A stretch of 55,971 bases of DNA from Sphingomonas aurea (lineage in GTDB: Bacteria > Pseudomonadota > Alphaproteobacteria > Sphingomonadales > Sphingomonadaceae), in the NCBI RefSeq assembly GCF_030678875.1, contig NZ_JAUUDS010000012.1, positions 1 through 55,971 on the forward strand, given 5' to 3'. Both the position numbers and the translations under genes were made by a program. The notes beneath the pieces were generated by a model. It worked only from the letters and a program-made list of their open reading frames with translations, was not told the origin of the DNA and made no database searches. This document shows positions 16,215 through 25,224 of the stretch, piece by piece (positions within the stretch are counted from its first letter, which is position 1; the number at the start of each line of letters is the position of its first letter).

Positions 16215-17936
16215 ATGGCTACCCAGGTACAGCCCACCCGCGACGATTTCGCGGCGATGCTCGATGACATGTTCGGCGGCGCCGACAGCTTCGAGGGTCG
16301 CGTCGTCCACGGCACCGTCACCGCGATCGAGAACGACATGGCCGTCATCGACGTCGGCCTGAAGTCGGAAGGCCGCGTGCCGCTGCGCGAGTTCGCCCCC
16401 GCCCCCGGCCAGAAGGCCGAGCTGAAGGTCGGCGACGAGGTCGAGGTCTATGTCGACCGCGTCGAGAACATGCACGGCGAAGCGATGCTGTCGCGCGACC
16501 GCGCCCGCCGCGAGGCCGCGTGGGACAAGCTGGAGCTGGAATTCTCGAAGTCGGCCCGCGTCGAGGGCACGATCTTCGGCCGCGTGAAGGGGGGCTTCAC
16601 CGTCGACCTGTCGGGTGCCGTGGCTTTCCTGCCGGGTAGCCAGGTCGATATTCGTCCGGTCCGTGACGTTACGCCGCTGATGGACATCCCGCAGCCGTTC
16701 CAGATCCTGAAGATGGACCGCAAGCGCGGCAACATCGTCGTGTCGCGTCGCGCCGTGCTGGAAGAGACCCGCGCCGAGCAGCGTTCGGGCCTGATCCAGT
16801 CGCTGCACGAGGGCCAGATCATCGACGGCGTCGTCAAGAACATCACCGATTACGGTGCGTTCGTCGACCTGGGAGGCATCGACGGCCTGCTGCACGTTAC
16901 CGACCTGAGCTACAAGCGCGTCAATCACCCGTCCGAGATGATCAACATCGGCGACACGGTGAAGGTGCAGATCATCCGCATCAACAAGGACACGCAGCGT
17001 ATCTCGCTGGGCATGAAGCAGCTCGAGAGCGATCCGTGGGACGGTGCGAGCGCGAAGTACCCGGTCGGCGCCAAGCTGTCGGGCCGCGTCACCAACATCA
17101 CCGAATATGGTGCGTTCGTCGAGCTGGAGGCCGGCATCGAGGGCCTGGTCCATGTGTCGGAGATGTCCTGGACCAAGAAGAACGTCCATCCGGGCAAGAT
17201 CGTCTCGACCAGCCAGGAAGTCGACGTCGTCGTGCTCGAGGTCGATCAGGAGAAGCGTCGCATCTCGCTGGGCCTGAAGCAGGCGCAGGCCAATCCGTGG
17301 GAGGCTTTCCTGGCGGCGCACCCCGTCGGCTCGACCGTCGAGGGCGAGGTCAAGAACGCGACCGAGTTCGGCCTGTTCATCGGCCTGGACAACGACGTGG
17401 ACGGCATGGTTCACATGTCGGACATCGCCTGGGGCGTGTCGGGCGAGGACGCGCTGGCGCTGCACCGCAAGGGTGAGATGGTCCAGGCCGTCGTGCTCGA
17501 CATCGACGCCGAGAAGGAGCGTATCTCGCTCGGCATGAAGCAGCTGGAGCGCGGCGGCCCGGTGGCCGGCGGCGTAGCGGCAGCGGGCGATCGCCTGAAC
17601 AAGAACGCGATCGTCACCGTGACCGTGCTCGAGGTTCGCGACGCGGGCCTGGAAGTGCAGCAGGGCGACGATGGTGCGACCGGCTTCATCAAGCGCACCG
17701 ACCTTGGCCGCGATCGCGACGAGCAGCGTCCGGAGCGGTTCCAGGTCGGCCAGAAGTTCGACGCGATGGTGACCGGCTTCGATCGTTCCAAGAAGCCGAC
17801 CTTCTCGATCAAGGCGATGCAGATCGCCGAAGAGAAGCAGGCGGTGGCGCAGTATGGCTCGTCCGACTCGGGCGCGTCGCTGGGTGACATCCTTGGTGCC
17901 GCGCTCAAGGCACAGGGTGAGCAGACGAAGAAGTAA
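16215..17936 (+). CDS. rpsA: 30S ribosomal protein S1
   Basis: A 573-residue protein with six S1/OB-fold repeats. Clear repeat starts are VVHGTVTAIENDMAVIDVG (about residue 30), RVEGTIFGRVKGGFTVDL, IIDGVVKNITDYGAFVDLG, KLSGRVTNITEYGAFVEL, TVEGEVKNATEFGLFIGL and a diverged sixth around IVTVTVLEVRDAGLEVQ. Repeats 3-5 end in RISLGMKQL or RISLGLKQA. It binds mRNA leaders and helps place them on the 30S subunit. Length and repeat number match the alphaproteobacterial form. It is preceded by a long leader (over 200 bases after the PEP-CTERM terminator) and followed by a terminator, so it is probably monocistronic. Confidence 0.97.
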   Translation: MATQVQPTRDDFAAMLDDMFGGADSFEGRVVHGTVTAIENDMAVIDVGLKSEGRVPLREFAPAPGQKAELKVGDEVEVYVDRVENMHGEAMLSRDRARREAAWDKLELEFSKSARVEGTIFGRVKGGFTVDLSGAVAFLPGSQVDIRPVRDVTPLMDIPQPFQILKMDRKRGNIVVSRRAVLEETRAEQRSGLIQSLHEGQIIDGVVKNITDYGAFVDLGGIDGLLHVTDLSYKRVNHPSEMINIGDTVKVQIIRINKDTQRISLGMKQLESDPWDGASAKYPVGAKLSGRVTNITEYGAFVELEAGIEGLVHVSEMSWTKKNVHPGKIVSTSQEVDVVVLEVDQEKRRISLGLKQAQANPWEAFLAAHPVGSTVEGEVKNATEFGLFIGLDNDVDGMVHMSDIAWGVSGEDALALHRKGEMVQAVVLDIDAEKERISLGMKQLERGGPVAGGVAAAGDRLNKNAIVTVTVLEVRDAGLEVQQGDDGATGFIKRTDLGRDRDEQRPERFQVGQKFDAMVTGFDRSKKPTFSIKAMQIAEEKQAVAQYGSSDSGASLGDILGAALKAQGEQTKK

Positions 17937-17943
17937 GAGAAAT

Positions 17944-17972
17944 ACGGCCGGGGTCAAAAACCCCGGCCGTTT
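17944..17972 (+). terminator. Intrinsic terminator of rpsA
   Basis: ACGGCCGGGGT (17944-17954) and ACCCCGGCCGT (17960-17970) form a perfect 11-bp stem with loop CAAAA and a short T run. A second inverted repeat, GTTTCGTT (17969-17976) with AACGAAAC (17990-17997), overlaps its end. Confidence 0.88.
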
Positions 17973-18007
17973 CGTTACAATTCCGAAACAACGAAACTTA
18001 TTGTAAG

Positions 18008-18021
18008 TTGACTTGGATCAA
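18008..18021 (+). promoter_or_regulatory. FNR/Crp-like palindrome upstream of ihfB
   Basis: TTGAC-TTGG-ATCAA fits the FNR-family pattern TTGA[T/C]-N4-[A/G]TCAA exactly, and the palindrome extends by one base each side (GTTGA...TCAAC). It lies 37 bases before the ihfB start, in the promoter region. It could be chance or serve another factor; no experiment is implied. Confidence 0.4.
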
Positions 18022-18057
18022 CAACGGGATCACTGACCGCTTCGGGGAGTGTCCGTC

Positions 18058-18336
18058 GTGATTCGATCAGAACTGGTGCAGCAGATCTCGAGCCAACACC
18101 CGGCGCTCAGCGCGCGCGAAGTCGAGTCCATCGTATCGACCTTCTTCGACGAGATCGTCGAGCGACTTGCCAAGGGTGGTCGGGTCGAAATTCGCGGCTT
18201 CGGCGCCTTTTCGACGCGCAGCCGTGATGCACGCACCGGCCGCAATCCTCGCACCGGCCAGGCCGTGGACGTGGACGCCAAGCGCGTTCCCTATTTCAAG
18301 CCCGGCAAGGAAATGCGCGCGCGCCTGAACGTGTGA
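18058..18336 (+). CDS. ihfB: Integration host factor subunit beta
   Basis: A 92-residue DNA-bending protein of the HU/IHF fold. [21 protein letters not shown] forms the dimer helices, [20 protein letters not shown] is the body-to-arm segment, and [12 protein letters not shown] carries the Pro that intercalates into DNA. I choose GTG 18058, giving MIRSELVQ, which lines up with the usual IHF-beta start and has GGGGAG at 18044-18049, eight bases upstream. A GTG at 18049 overlaps that ribosome-binding site. The position after rpsA is the classic one, but a terminator and an FNR-like palindrome lie between them, so ihfB is probably transcribed on its own. Confidence 0.93.
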   Translation: MIRSELVQQISSQHPALSAREVESIVSTFFDEIVERLAKGGRVEIRGFGAFSTRSRDARTGRNPRTGQAVDVDAKRVPYFKPGKEMRARLNV

Positions 18337-18417
18337 TGCGCCGCGTCGGGATGATGCCGATCCGACCCGACTGACCGGACAGCCGTTCGGATACGCCATG
18401 CCAGAGCAAGTCGTGTT

Positions 18418-18702
18418 TCAGGCTGCCGCCATATGGGCACCCGTATTCGGGCAGAGCTCGACGACCAGCCCGCTCCAGGTCTTGGCCACCAGCCGCTCCC
18501 CTACCTGCTTCAGCGACACGTAACAGTCGCGCGTCGCTGCCGCGCGGGGCAACGACGCTCGCCAGCGTAGCGAACCGTCATCGTCCAGGCACATGATGTT
18601 GTGCAGCTTATCTTCCTTGGCGGTCGCCCAGAAGGTGAGGATGACCCGTGCCTTGTCGGTCAGCCTGATCGTTCGATAGGGCCTGTCCGCCTTCACCGTC
18701 AT
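18418..18702 (-). CDS. Small protein of unknown function with one PQQ-repeat-like segment
   Basis: A 94-residue protein starting MTVKADRPYRTIRLTDKAR. I do not recognise a named family. The second half, LDDDGSLRWRASLP followed by CYVSLKQVGERLVAK and a closing TG, has the wording of a single PQQ/beta-propeller repeat (strand, DG, strand, W-x-x-x-L, ending in TG), but one repeat cannot close a propeller. The frame extends upstream to 18831, yet that part reads as low-complexity Arg-rich sequence and lacks support. It converges on ihfB and lies downstream of ppk2 on the same strand, with about 170 bases between. Existence is moderately supported by codon bias. Confidence 0.55.
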   Translation of the reverse strand: MTVKADRPYRTIRLTDKARVILTFWATAKEDKLHNIMCLDDDGSLRWRASLPRAAATRDCYVSLKQVGERLVAKTWSGLVVELCPNTGAHMAAA

Positions 18703-18869
18703 GACCCCACAATCCTCGCCTGTCCGGCCGGTCGTGCGCCGCCGGCGTCCGGCGGTCGTCGAGCGACTCCGCAAGGTCAAACGGCCGAAGTCGTCGGTGG
18801 TTTCCGAAAAATCCTGAAAAGACCGACCCATATCGGGACGGCCTTCTCACCACCCGGAAATCGGCCGGT

Positions 18870-19622
18870 TCAGCGTGCCAGCCGGCCGTCTTCGATTGCC
18901 CGCAGATCGAAAGGAAACAGGATTTCGGGATCGGGACGCTTGACGGTGTCGGCGATCTCCGGCGGCGCGACAGCGTGCAGGATATGGCGCATGATCGCCT
19001 TGCGCGCCGCCTTCTTGTGATCCGCACGCACGCAGTACCAGGGAGCGAGCGGCGTGTCGGTGCGGGTCAGCATCGTGTCGCGCGCAGCGGAATATTCCTC
19101 CCACTTGGTCTGCGCCACCGCATCCATGTCCGACACCTTGAGCGCCTTCAGGGGATCGGTGCGCCGCTGGTCGAGCCGTTCCTTCTGCTCGTCCTTCGAT
19201 ATGTCGAGCCATAGCTTGACCAGCCTGATACCGCTTTCGACCAGCATCCGTTCGAAATCGGGCGCGTCGCGCAGGAACTCGGCCTGCTCCGCCGCGGTGG
19301 AAAAGCCCATCACCACCTCTACCCCGGCCCGGTTATACCAGGACCGGTTGAAGATCACGAGTTCGCCCGCGGACGGCAGGTGCTGGACATAGCGCTGGAA
19401 ATACCACTGCGTCCGCTCCCGATCGGACGGCTTGGGCAGGGCGACGACGCGGGTGGCGCGCACCGAAAGATGCTCGGTGATGCGCTTGATCGAGCCGTCC
19501 TTGCCGGCACCGTCACGCCCCTCCAGCACCAGCACGATCCGCTCGCCCGAGACGGCGGCGGCGGCCTGCATCCGCACCAGCGCCAGCTGCAGCGTTTCCA
19601 GATCCTCGTCCTTGTGGCTCAT
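18870..19622 (-). CDS. ppk2: Polyphosphate kinase 2
   Basis: A 250-residue PPK2-family enzyme that transfers phosphate between polyphosphate and nucleotides. The P-loop is LEGRDGAGKDGSIKRI near residue 38. QWYFQRYVQHLPSAGE and FNRSWYNRAGVEVVMGF form the Walker B and lid region, and WLDISKDEQKERLDQR, RTDPLKALKVSD and PWYCVRADHKKAARK complete the family pattern. One such domain indicates class I or III. The Met at 19622 has GGAG nine bases upstream and gives the usual N-terminus; the frame opens further up without support. It diverges from a PhoX-type phosphatase, so the two may share a phosphate-related control region. Confidence 0.92.
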   Translation of the reverse strand: MSHKDEDLETLQLALVRMQAAAAVSGERIVLVLEGRDGAGKDGSIKRITEHLSVRATRVVALPKPSDRERTQWYFQRYVQHLPSAGELVIFNRSWYNRAGVEVVMGFSTAAEQAEFLRDAPDFERMLVESGIRLVKLWLDISKDEQKERLDQRRTDPLKALKVSDMDAVAQTKWEEYSAARDTMLTRTDTPLAPWYCVRADHKKAARKAIMRHILHAVAPPEIADTVKRPDPEILFPFDLRAIEDGRLAR

Positions 19623-19804
19623 CCGCCGGCTCTCCGATGTTACGCCTGCGCAACGCATGGCAGGCGAAGAGGTCCCCCGCGATTGTCGCGGATCGGTAAC
19701 GTGAACGACTTGTCATCGTCCCCGATCTGCAACGCTCGCGTCGCACGCCGGCCACATAGCGCCCGCGTCGGCGCCCTCAACCTGCGCCTCCGGGGGAAAT
19801 TCTC

Positions 19805-22294
19805 ATGAGCATCAACGACATGACCGTCGCCTATGACGATGGCGACATCGATACGAACACCAGCACCGCGCCCAGCCTGAACCAGCTGGTCGAAATCCGC
19901 TACTCGCGCCGTCAGACGCTGATGGGCGGCCTGTCGGCGATGACCACCGCGGTGTTCGGCAGCGCGCTGCTCGCCGGTTGCGGCGACGATGCGAGCGAGA
20001 CGGCGGATCTGACCGTCACCGCCACCGCGTCCGGCGCCTCGGCCGCCGGGCGGCCCGTTACCCTGACCGGCACCGTCACCGGCACGCCCGAGAGCGTCAG
20101 CTGGTCGCAGGTGTCCGGCCCGACGGTTACGCTCGCCAATGCCAGCGGCAATGTCGCGACCTTCATCGCGCCGGCGGTCGCTACGGGAACCGAGCTGACC
20201 TTCCGCTTCACCGCGCTGAAGAACGGCCTCCCCGCCTCGGCCACGGCCTCGGTCACGGTCGGCGCGCCCGCCCTCGGCTTCACCGCCGTCGCCAAGAGCC
20301 TGGCCGACACCGTCGCGGTGCCGAGCGGCTATAGCGTGACGATCCTCTACCGGCTGGGCGACCCGATCAACGCCGCGACTGCCGCCTATGGCAATACCGG
20401 CAGCGACACCAACTTCGCGCAGCGCGCCGGCGATCATCACGACGGCATGAGCTATTTCGGCCTGTCCTCCGCCGGCACGCCCGACGCGAACAGCAGCACG
20501 CGCGGGCTGCTGGCGCTGAACCATGAGAATATCACCGTCGGCTATCTCCACCCGAACGGCCCGACCAACTTCACCGCCGCCGGCCCCCGCCCGGAGGCAG
20601 AGGCGCTGAAGGAGATCGAGGCGCACGGCGTGTCGGTGATCGAGGTGACGCGCGCCACGGCCGGTGCCTGGAGCTATGTCCAGTCGTCGAGCTTCAACCG
20701 CCGCATCACCCCCAATACGGCGATGCAGTTCAGCGGCCCAGTGCGCGGCGACGCGAACCTGCGCACCCGCTACTCGCCCGACGGCACCACCGGCCGCGGC
20801 ACGATCAACAACTGCGCCAACGGCACCATGCCGTGGCACACCTATCTGACCAACGAGGAGAATTGGGCCGGATATTTCCGCCGCCTGTCGGGCGACGCAG
20901 CCGTCCGTACCGCCGCCGGCCGCGCGCGCCAGAATAGCTCGCTGGCGCGCTACGGCATCTCGGAAGGACGCCAGGGCAATTACTTCTGGTCGACAGTTGT
21001 GGCGTCCGATCCGACCAGCACGATCTTCTCGCGCTGGAACGCCACCGCCAGCACCGCCCTGGCTGCGGACGGCACCGCCGATTTCCGCAACGAGCCGTTC
21101 CAGTTCGGCTGGGTGGTCGAGATCGATCCGTTCAACCCTGCCTCCACCCCGCGCAAGCGCACCGCGCTCGGCCGGATGAACCACGAGGGCTGCCAGATCG
21201 GCCGCACCGTGGCCGGGGTGAAGCCCGCCTTCTACATGGGCGACGACGCGCAGAACGAATATATCTACAAGTTCGTCTCCAACACCGCCTGGAGCGCGGC
21301 GGACGCGGATGCCACCGACCGGCTGGCGATCGGCGACAAGTATCTGGACACCGGCATCCTCTACGTTGCCCGCTTCGCCGCGGACGGCAGCGGCCAGTGG
21401 CTGCCGCTGGTATTCGGCCAGGGTCCGCTGACCGCCGCCAACGGCTTCACCAGCCAGGCCGACGTGCTCATCAACGCGCGCCTTGCGGGCGACGCGCTGG
21501 CGGCGACGCCGATGGACCGGCCGGAATGGACCGCGGTCAATCCCGCGACCGGCGAGATGTACTGCACGCTGACCAACAACTCCTCGCGCACCCCAACGGG
21601 CACGCGCGCGGTCGATGCCGCCAACCCGCGCGCCTATACCGATCCCAAGACCGACGGCCGCAGCGCCGGCACCGGCAACGTCAACGGCCATGTCATCCGC
21701 CTGCGCGAGGCGGGCGACACCAGCGAGGCGACCAGCTTCACCTGGGACATCTATGCCTTTGGCGCGGGATCCGACCTCGACCCCGCCACGATCAACCTGT
21801 CGGGGCTGGACGCGACCAACGACCTCTCCTCGCCCGATGGGCTGTGGTTCGGCCTGCCGAGCAACGCGTCGGGCCAGGTCACGCCGGTGATGTGGATCCA
21901 GACCGACGACGGCGCCTATACCGACGTCACCAACTGCATGATGCTGGCGGCAATTCCGGGCATCGTCGGCGACGGCGGCACGCGCAGCGTGACCAGCACG
22001 CTGAACGGTGCGACCAACACGGTCACGACGCGAATCGGCAAGGCGCCGGGCGCGACGCTGCGCCGCTTCCTGGTCGGCCCGAAGCAGTGCGAGATCACCG
22101 GCATCCACTCGACCCCGGACGGTCGCTCGGTCTTCGTCAACATCCAGCATCCGGGCGAGGACGCGACCAACCCGGCCGCGCCGACCAGCAACTGGCCGGC
22201 GAACCAGGGCGGCGCCACCACGGCGGCGACCACCCGCCCGCGCTCGGCGACGATCGTCATCACCCGCGACGATGGCGGCGTGGTGGGGCTCTGA
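19805..22294 (+). CDS. PhoX-family alkaline phosphatase/DUF839 protein, Tat-exported lipoprotein
   Basis: An 829-residue exported protein. RRQTLMGG (about residues 38-45) is a twin-arginine motif, and LLAGC just after the hydrophobic stretch is a lipobox, so it is probably a Tat-exported lipoprotein. Residues about 65-150 form an Ig/PKD-like beta-sandwich with small repeats of Thr, Ala and Gly. From about 165 the PhoX catalytic region follows: LALNHENI, CANGTMPWHTYLTNEEN, a GRMNHEGC block and DGLWFGLPSN near the end. These Asn, His, Glu and Cys residues match the calcium/iron-binding pattern of PhoX. It should release phosphate from organic esters outside the cytoplasm. A hairpin follows the stop. 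Confidence 0.87.
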   Translation: MSINDMTVAYDDGDIDTNTSTAPSLNQLVEIRYSRRQTLMGGLSAMTTAVFGSALLAGCGDDASETADLTVTATASGASAAGRPVTLTGTVTGTPESVSWSQVSGPTVTLANASGNVATFIAPAVATGTELTFRFTALKNGLPASATASVTVGAPALGFTAVAKSLADTVAVPSGYSVTILYRLGDPINAATAAYGNTGSDTNFAQRAGDHHDGMSYFGLSSAGTPDANSSTRGLLALNHENITVGYLHPNGPTNFTAAGPRPEAEALKEIEAHGVSVIEVTRATAGAWSYVQSSSFNRRITPNTAMQFSGPVRGDANLRTRYSPDGTTGRGTINNCANGTMPWHTYLTNEENWAGYFRRLSGDAAVRTAAGRARQNSSLARYGISEGRQGNYFWSTVVASDPTSTIFSRWNATASTALAADGTADFRNEPFQFGWVVEIDPFNPASTPRKRTALGRMNHEGCQIGRTVAGVKPAFYMGDDAQNEYIYKFVSNTAWSAADADATDRLAIGDKYLDTGILYVARFAADGSGQWLPLVFGQGPLTAANGFTSQADVLINARLAGDALAATPMDRPEWTAVNPATGEMYCTLTNNSSRTPTGTRAVDAANPRAYTDPKTDGRSAGTGNVNGHVIRLREAGDTSEATSFTWDIYAFGAGSDLDPATINLSGLDATNDLSSPDGLWFGLPSNASGQVTPVMWIQTDDGAYTDVTNCMMLAAIPGIVGDGGTRSVTSTLNGATNTVTTRIGKAPGATLRRFLVGPKQCEITGIHSTPDGRSVFVNIQHPGEDATNPAAPTSNWPANQGGATTAATTRPRSATIVITRDDGGVVGL

Positions 22295-22303
22295 AGCATG
22301 CCC

Positions 22304-22335
22304 GTCGCCGTGCCGGCGCGACCCGGCACGGCGAC
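22304..22335 (+). terminator. Hairpin after the PhoX-like gene
   Basis: GTCGCCGTGCCGG (22304-22316) and CCGGCACGGCGAC (22323-22335) give a perfect 13-bp stem with a 6-base loop; ATGCCC and GGGCAT extend it with a bulge. Weak T content follows. Likely a terminator ahead of the carotenoid genes. Confidence 0.7.
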
Positions 22336-22379
22336 GAAGGGCATTCCTTACCGCGCGGCTTTCCCCTAGCACCCCGCGC

Positions 22380-23540
22380 ATGGCGACCACCCACACTTGC
22401 GACCTCGCCATTGTCGGCGCGGGACTGGCCGGCGGGCTGATCGCGCTGGCGGTACAGGCGCGGCATCCCGCGCTCGACGTGCGGCTGATCGACTCGGCCC
22501 CCGTGATCGGCGGCGACCATCGCTGGTCATTCTTCGCCGACGACATCGCGCCGGCCGACCGCTGGATCGTCGCCCCGCTCGTCACGCAGAGCTGGGCGGC
22601 GCACGACGTGGCCTTTCCGGACCTCGCCCGCCGGATCGCGGCGCCCTATTTCTCGATCGCGAGCGAACGGCTCGACGCGGTGGTGCGCGCCGCGCTGCCG
22701 GAAGGCGCGCTGATGCTCGGCCGCGCGGTCGGCGATGTCACTCCGAACCATGTCGCCTTCGCGGACGGCACCGGCCTTGCGGCGGGGGGCGTGATCGACG
22801 CGCGCGGCCCCGGCGACCTGGCGACGCTCGACCTAGGCTGGCAGAAGTTCGTCGGTCGCGAGTTGCGGCTGGCGGCACCGCACGACGCGCCCGATCCGCG
22901 GATCATGGACGCCACCGTGGCACAGATCGACGGCTATCGCTTCGTCTACTGCCTGCCGCTCGGCCCGCGTCGGATGTTCGTCGAGGACACCTATTACAGC
23001 GACACGCCCGAGCTGGACCGTCCGGCGCTGGCCGACCGTATCCACGATTATGCCGCCACGCGCGGGTGGCAGGTGGAACAGGCCGCCGGTGAGGAGCACG
23101 GCGTGCTGCCGGTGGTGCTGGGCGGCGATTTCGCCCGCTACTGGCGCTCGACCGGCACGGTCGCCAAGGCGGGGATGCGCGCCGGGCTGTTCCACCCGAC
23201 CACCGGCTACTCGCTGCCCGATGCGGTCCGCACCGCCGCGATGATCGCCGGCGGCCGCGACTTCGACGGCGTGGGGCTGCATGCCCGCACCCACGATCTG
23301 GCGGCAGGGACTTGGCGCAGGCGGGGTTTCTATCGCATGTTGGATACCATGTTATTCCGCGCCGCCTCTCCCACGGAACGCTACCGCGTTCTGGAACGCT
23401 TCTACCGCCTGTCCCCCGGCCTGATCGGCCGCTTCTATGCAGGTGAATCGACGATGCGTGACAAGGCCCGCGTGCTGCTCGGCAAGCCGCCCGTGCCGAT
23501 CGGCCGTGCCGTGCGCGCATTGCGCGGGGGTACGGCATGA
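22380..23540 (+). CDS. crtY: Lycopene beta-cyclase, CrtY type
   Basis: Closes both ends of lycopene to give beta-carotene. The 386-residue flavoprotein opens with CDLAIVGAGLAGGLIALA, the NAD(P)/FAD-binding fold of the CrtY/CrtL family. GGDHRWSFF near residue 43 is diagnostic for bacterial CrtY. The later blocks YCLPLGPRRMFVEDTYYSD and GMRAGLFHPTTGYSLPDAV, together with FYRLSPGLIGRFYAG near the C-terminus, are also family signatures. No ribosome-binding site is visible before ATG 22380. The stop overlaps crtI as ATGA. This places it as the first gene of a crtY-crtI operon. Confidence 0.95.
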   Translation: MATTHTCDLAIVGAGLAGGLIALAVQARHPALDVRLIDSAPVIGGDHRWSFFADDIAPADRWIVAPLVTQSWAAHDVAFPDLARRIAAPYFSIASERLDAVVRAALPEGALMLGRAVGDVTPNHVAFADGTGLAAGGVIDARGPGDLATLDLGWQKFVGRELRLAAPHDAPDPRIMDATVAQIDGYRFVYCLPLGPRRMFVEDTYYSDTPELDRPALADRIHDYAATRGWQVEQAAGEEHGVLPVVLGGDFARYWRSTGTVAKAGMRAGLFHPTTGYSLPDAVRTAAMIAGGRDFDGVGLHARTHDLAAGTWRRRGFYRMLDTMLFRAASPTERYRVLERFYRLSPGLIGRFYAGESTMRDKARVLLGKPPVPIGRAVRALRGGTA

Positions 23541-25024
23541 AGCGCGCGGTCGTCATCGGCGCCGGTTTCGGCGGCCTTGCCCTCGCCATCCGCCTGCAGT
23601 CGGCCGGGGTCGACACCACGATCGTCGAGGGCCGCGACCGGCCCGGCGGCCGTGCCTATTACTGGGAGCGGCCGACCGAAAGCGGCACCTTCACCTTCGA
23701 CGCCGGCCCCACCGTCATCACCGATCCGGCCTGTCTGGAGGAATTGTGGGCGCTGACCGGCCGGCACATGGCCGACGACGTGGTGCTCGATCCGGTCAGC
23801 CCCTTCTACCGCCTCAACTGGCAGGACGGCACCAATTTCGACTACACCAACGACGACGCGCTGCTCCGCACCGAGATCGAAAAGCTGCACCCCGGCGACT
23901 GGGAGGGGTATCAGCGCTTCCTGACCTATGCCGCGGGCGTCTATACCGAGGGGTATGAGAAGCTCGGCCATGTCGCCTTCCTCGACTTCGCGTCGATGGT
24001 GAAGGCGGCGCCGGCGCTCGCCAAATACCAGGCATGGCGCTCGGTCTATTCGATCGTATCGAGCTTCGTGCAGTCGGAAAAACTGCGCGAGGCGCTCAGC
24101 TTCCACACCCTGCTGGTCGGCGGCAATCCGATGACGACCAGCGCGATCTACGCGCTGATCCACAAGCTGGAGCGCGACGGCGGCGTCTGGTTCGCGCGCG
24201 GCGGCACCAACCGGCTGGTCTCGGCGATGGTGACCCAGTTCGAGCGGCTGGGCGGCCGCCTGCGCCTGGGCGATCCGGTCGCGCAGATTGAGACGCTGGG
24301 TGACCGCGCCACCGGCGTCGTCACCGCCAGCGGCTGGCGGGCCGAGGCGGACGCGGTGGCGGCGAATGCCGACATCATGCACACCTATCGCGACCTGCTG
24401 TCCACCTCGCGGTCGGCGCAGCGGACGAAGGCGCGGCTGGAGCGCAAGAGATACTCGCCCTCGCTGTTCGTCGTCCATTTCGGGATCAAGGGCGCGTGGC
24501 CGGGCATCCCGCACCACATGATCCTGTTCGGTCCGCGCTATAAGGGGCTGCTGGAGGACATCTACGACCACGGCGTGCTGTCGGAGGATTTCTCGCTCTA
24601 CCTGCATCACCCGACCGTGACCGACCCGTCGCTGGCGCCGGAGGGCCATTCGACCTTCTACGCGCTGGCGCCCGTGCCGCACCTCGGCAAGTTCCCGGTC
24701 GACTGGGCAGAGATCGCGCCGATCCTGGAACGTCGCATCCTCGACGAGGTCGGCCGCCGCCTGATCCCCGACATCCACGAGCGGATCGTGACCAAGTTCA
24801 GCTATGCGCCCGCGGACTTCGCCACCGACCTGAACGCCCATCTCGGCAGTGCCTTCTCGCTGGAGCCGGTGCTGACCCAGAGCGCCTATTTCCGCGTTCA
24901 CAACCGCGACGACGCGATCCCCAACCTCTATTTCGTCGGTGCAGGCACGCATCCGGGTGCCGGCATTCCCGGCGTGGTCGGGAGTGCCAAGGCGACCGCG
25001 GCGCTGATGCTGGAGGGGCGGTAG
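23537..25024 (+). CDS. crtI: Phytoene desaturase
   Basis: A 495-residue membrane-associated FAD enzyme that introduces four double bases-pairs' worth of desaturation into phytoene, giving lycopene. The N-terminal FAD fold is VVIGAGFGGLALAIRL with EGRDRPGGRAYYWE next, and GPTVITDP follows. The C-terminal CrtI signature is NLYFVGAGTHPGAGIPGVVGSAKA. FVQSEKLREALSFHTLLVGGNP is another family block. Length is usual. The start ATG lies in the crtY stop (ATGA). About 200 bases separate it from the next gene, so the transcript may end here. Confidence 0.96.
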   Translation: MKRAVVIGAGFGGLALAIRLQSAGVDTTIVEGRDRPGGRAYYWERPTESGTFTFDAGPTVITDPACLEELWALTGRHMADDVVLDPVSPFYRLNWQDGTNFDYTNDDALLRTEIEKLHPGDWEGYQRFLTYAAGVYTEGYEKLGHVAFLDFASMVKAAPALAKYQAWRSVYSIVSSFVQSEKLREALSFHTLLVGGNPMTTSAIYALIHKLERDGGVWFARGGTNRLVSAMVTQFERLGGRLRLGDPVAQIETLGDRATGVVTASGWRAEADAVAANADIMHTYRDLLSTSRSAQRTKARLERKRYSPSLFVVHFGIKGAWPGIPHHMILFGPRYKGLLEDIYDHGVLSEDFSLYLHHPTVTDPSLAPEGHSTFYALAPVPHLGKFPVDWAEIAPILERRILDEVGRRLIPDIHERIVTKFSYAPADFATDLNAHLGSAFSLEPVLTQSAYFRVHNRDDAIPNLYFVGAGTHPGAGIPGVVGSAKATAALMLEGR

Positions 25025-25189
25025 ACGACGGCCCCTTGGCCCGGAACGTCACATAAGGTCACACCGATGCGCATGCTCGTCGCGGCGCTTACGACGCGGG
25101 CGGAGTGACTGGTCATCGCTGTCAAAGAGCCGGTGCCGCGACGATAGCCGAAACCGGTTCCGCTAGGACAGCGACCCATGTCCCCGCGC

Positions 25190-25218
25190 TTGCCGGGGTC
25201 GCCGCCATCCCGTACCGC
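25190..25218 (+). promoter_or_regulatory. Promoter-like pair directly before the LOG gene
   Basis: TTGCCG (25190-25195), 17 bases, then TACCGC (25213-25218). The ATG follows six bases after the -10 element, which predicts a leaderless or near-leaderless transcript for the LOG-crtB pair. No ribosome-binding site is visible before ATG 25225. Confidence 0.4.
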
Positions 25219-25224
25219 CGGCGC

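Noticed and set aside
16053..17957. A 634-residue minus-strand frame
   Set aside because: It is the complement of rpsA; codon bias and repeats belong to the plus strand.
19623..19804. PhoB box between ppk2 and the PhoX-like gene
   Set aside because: Only one half site (CTTGTCAT) is present; no second half at 11-base spacing, so it is not listed as a feature.
19640..22585. A 981-residue minus-strand frame
   Set aside because: It is antisense to the PhoX-like gene and rich in Arg and Gly as expected of a GC-rich shadow.
25116..25173. Possible cruciform CGCTGTC...GACAGCG before the LOG gene
   Set aside because: Short arms with a long interrupted interior; weaker than the promoter evidence at the same place.
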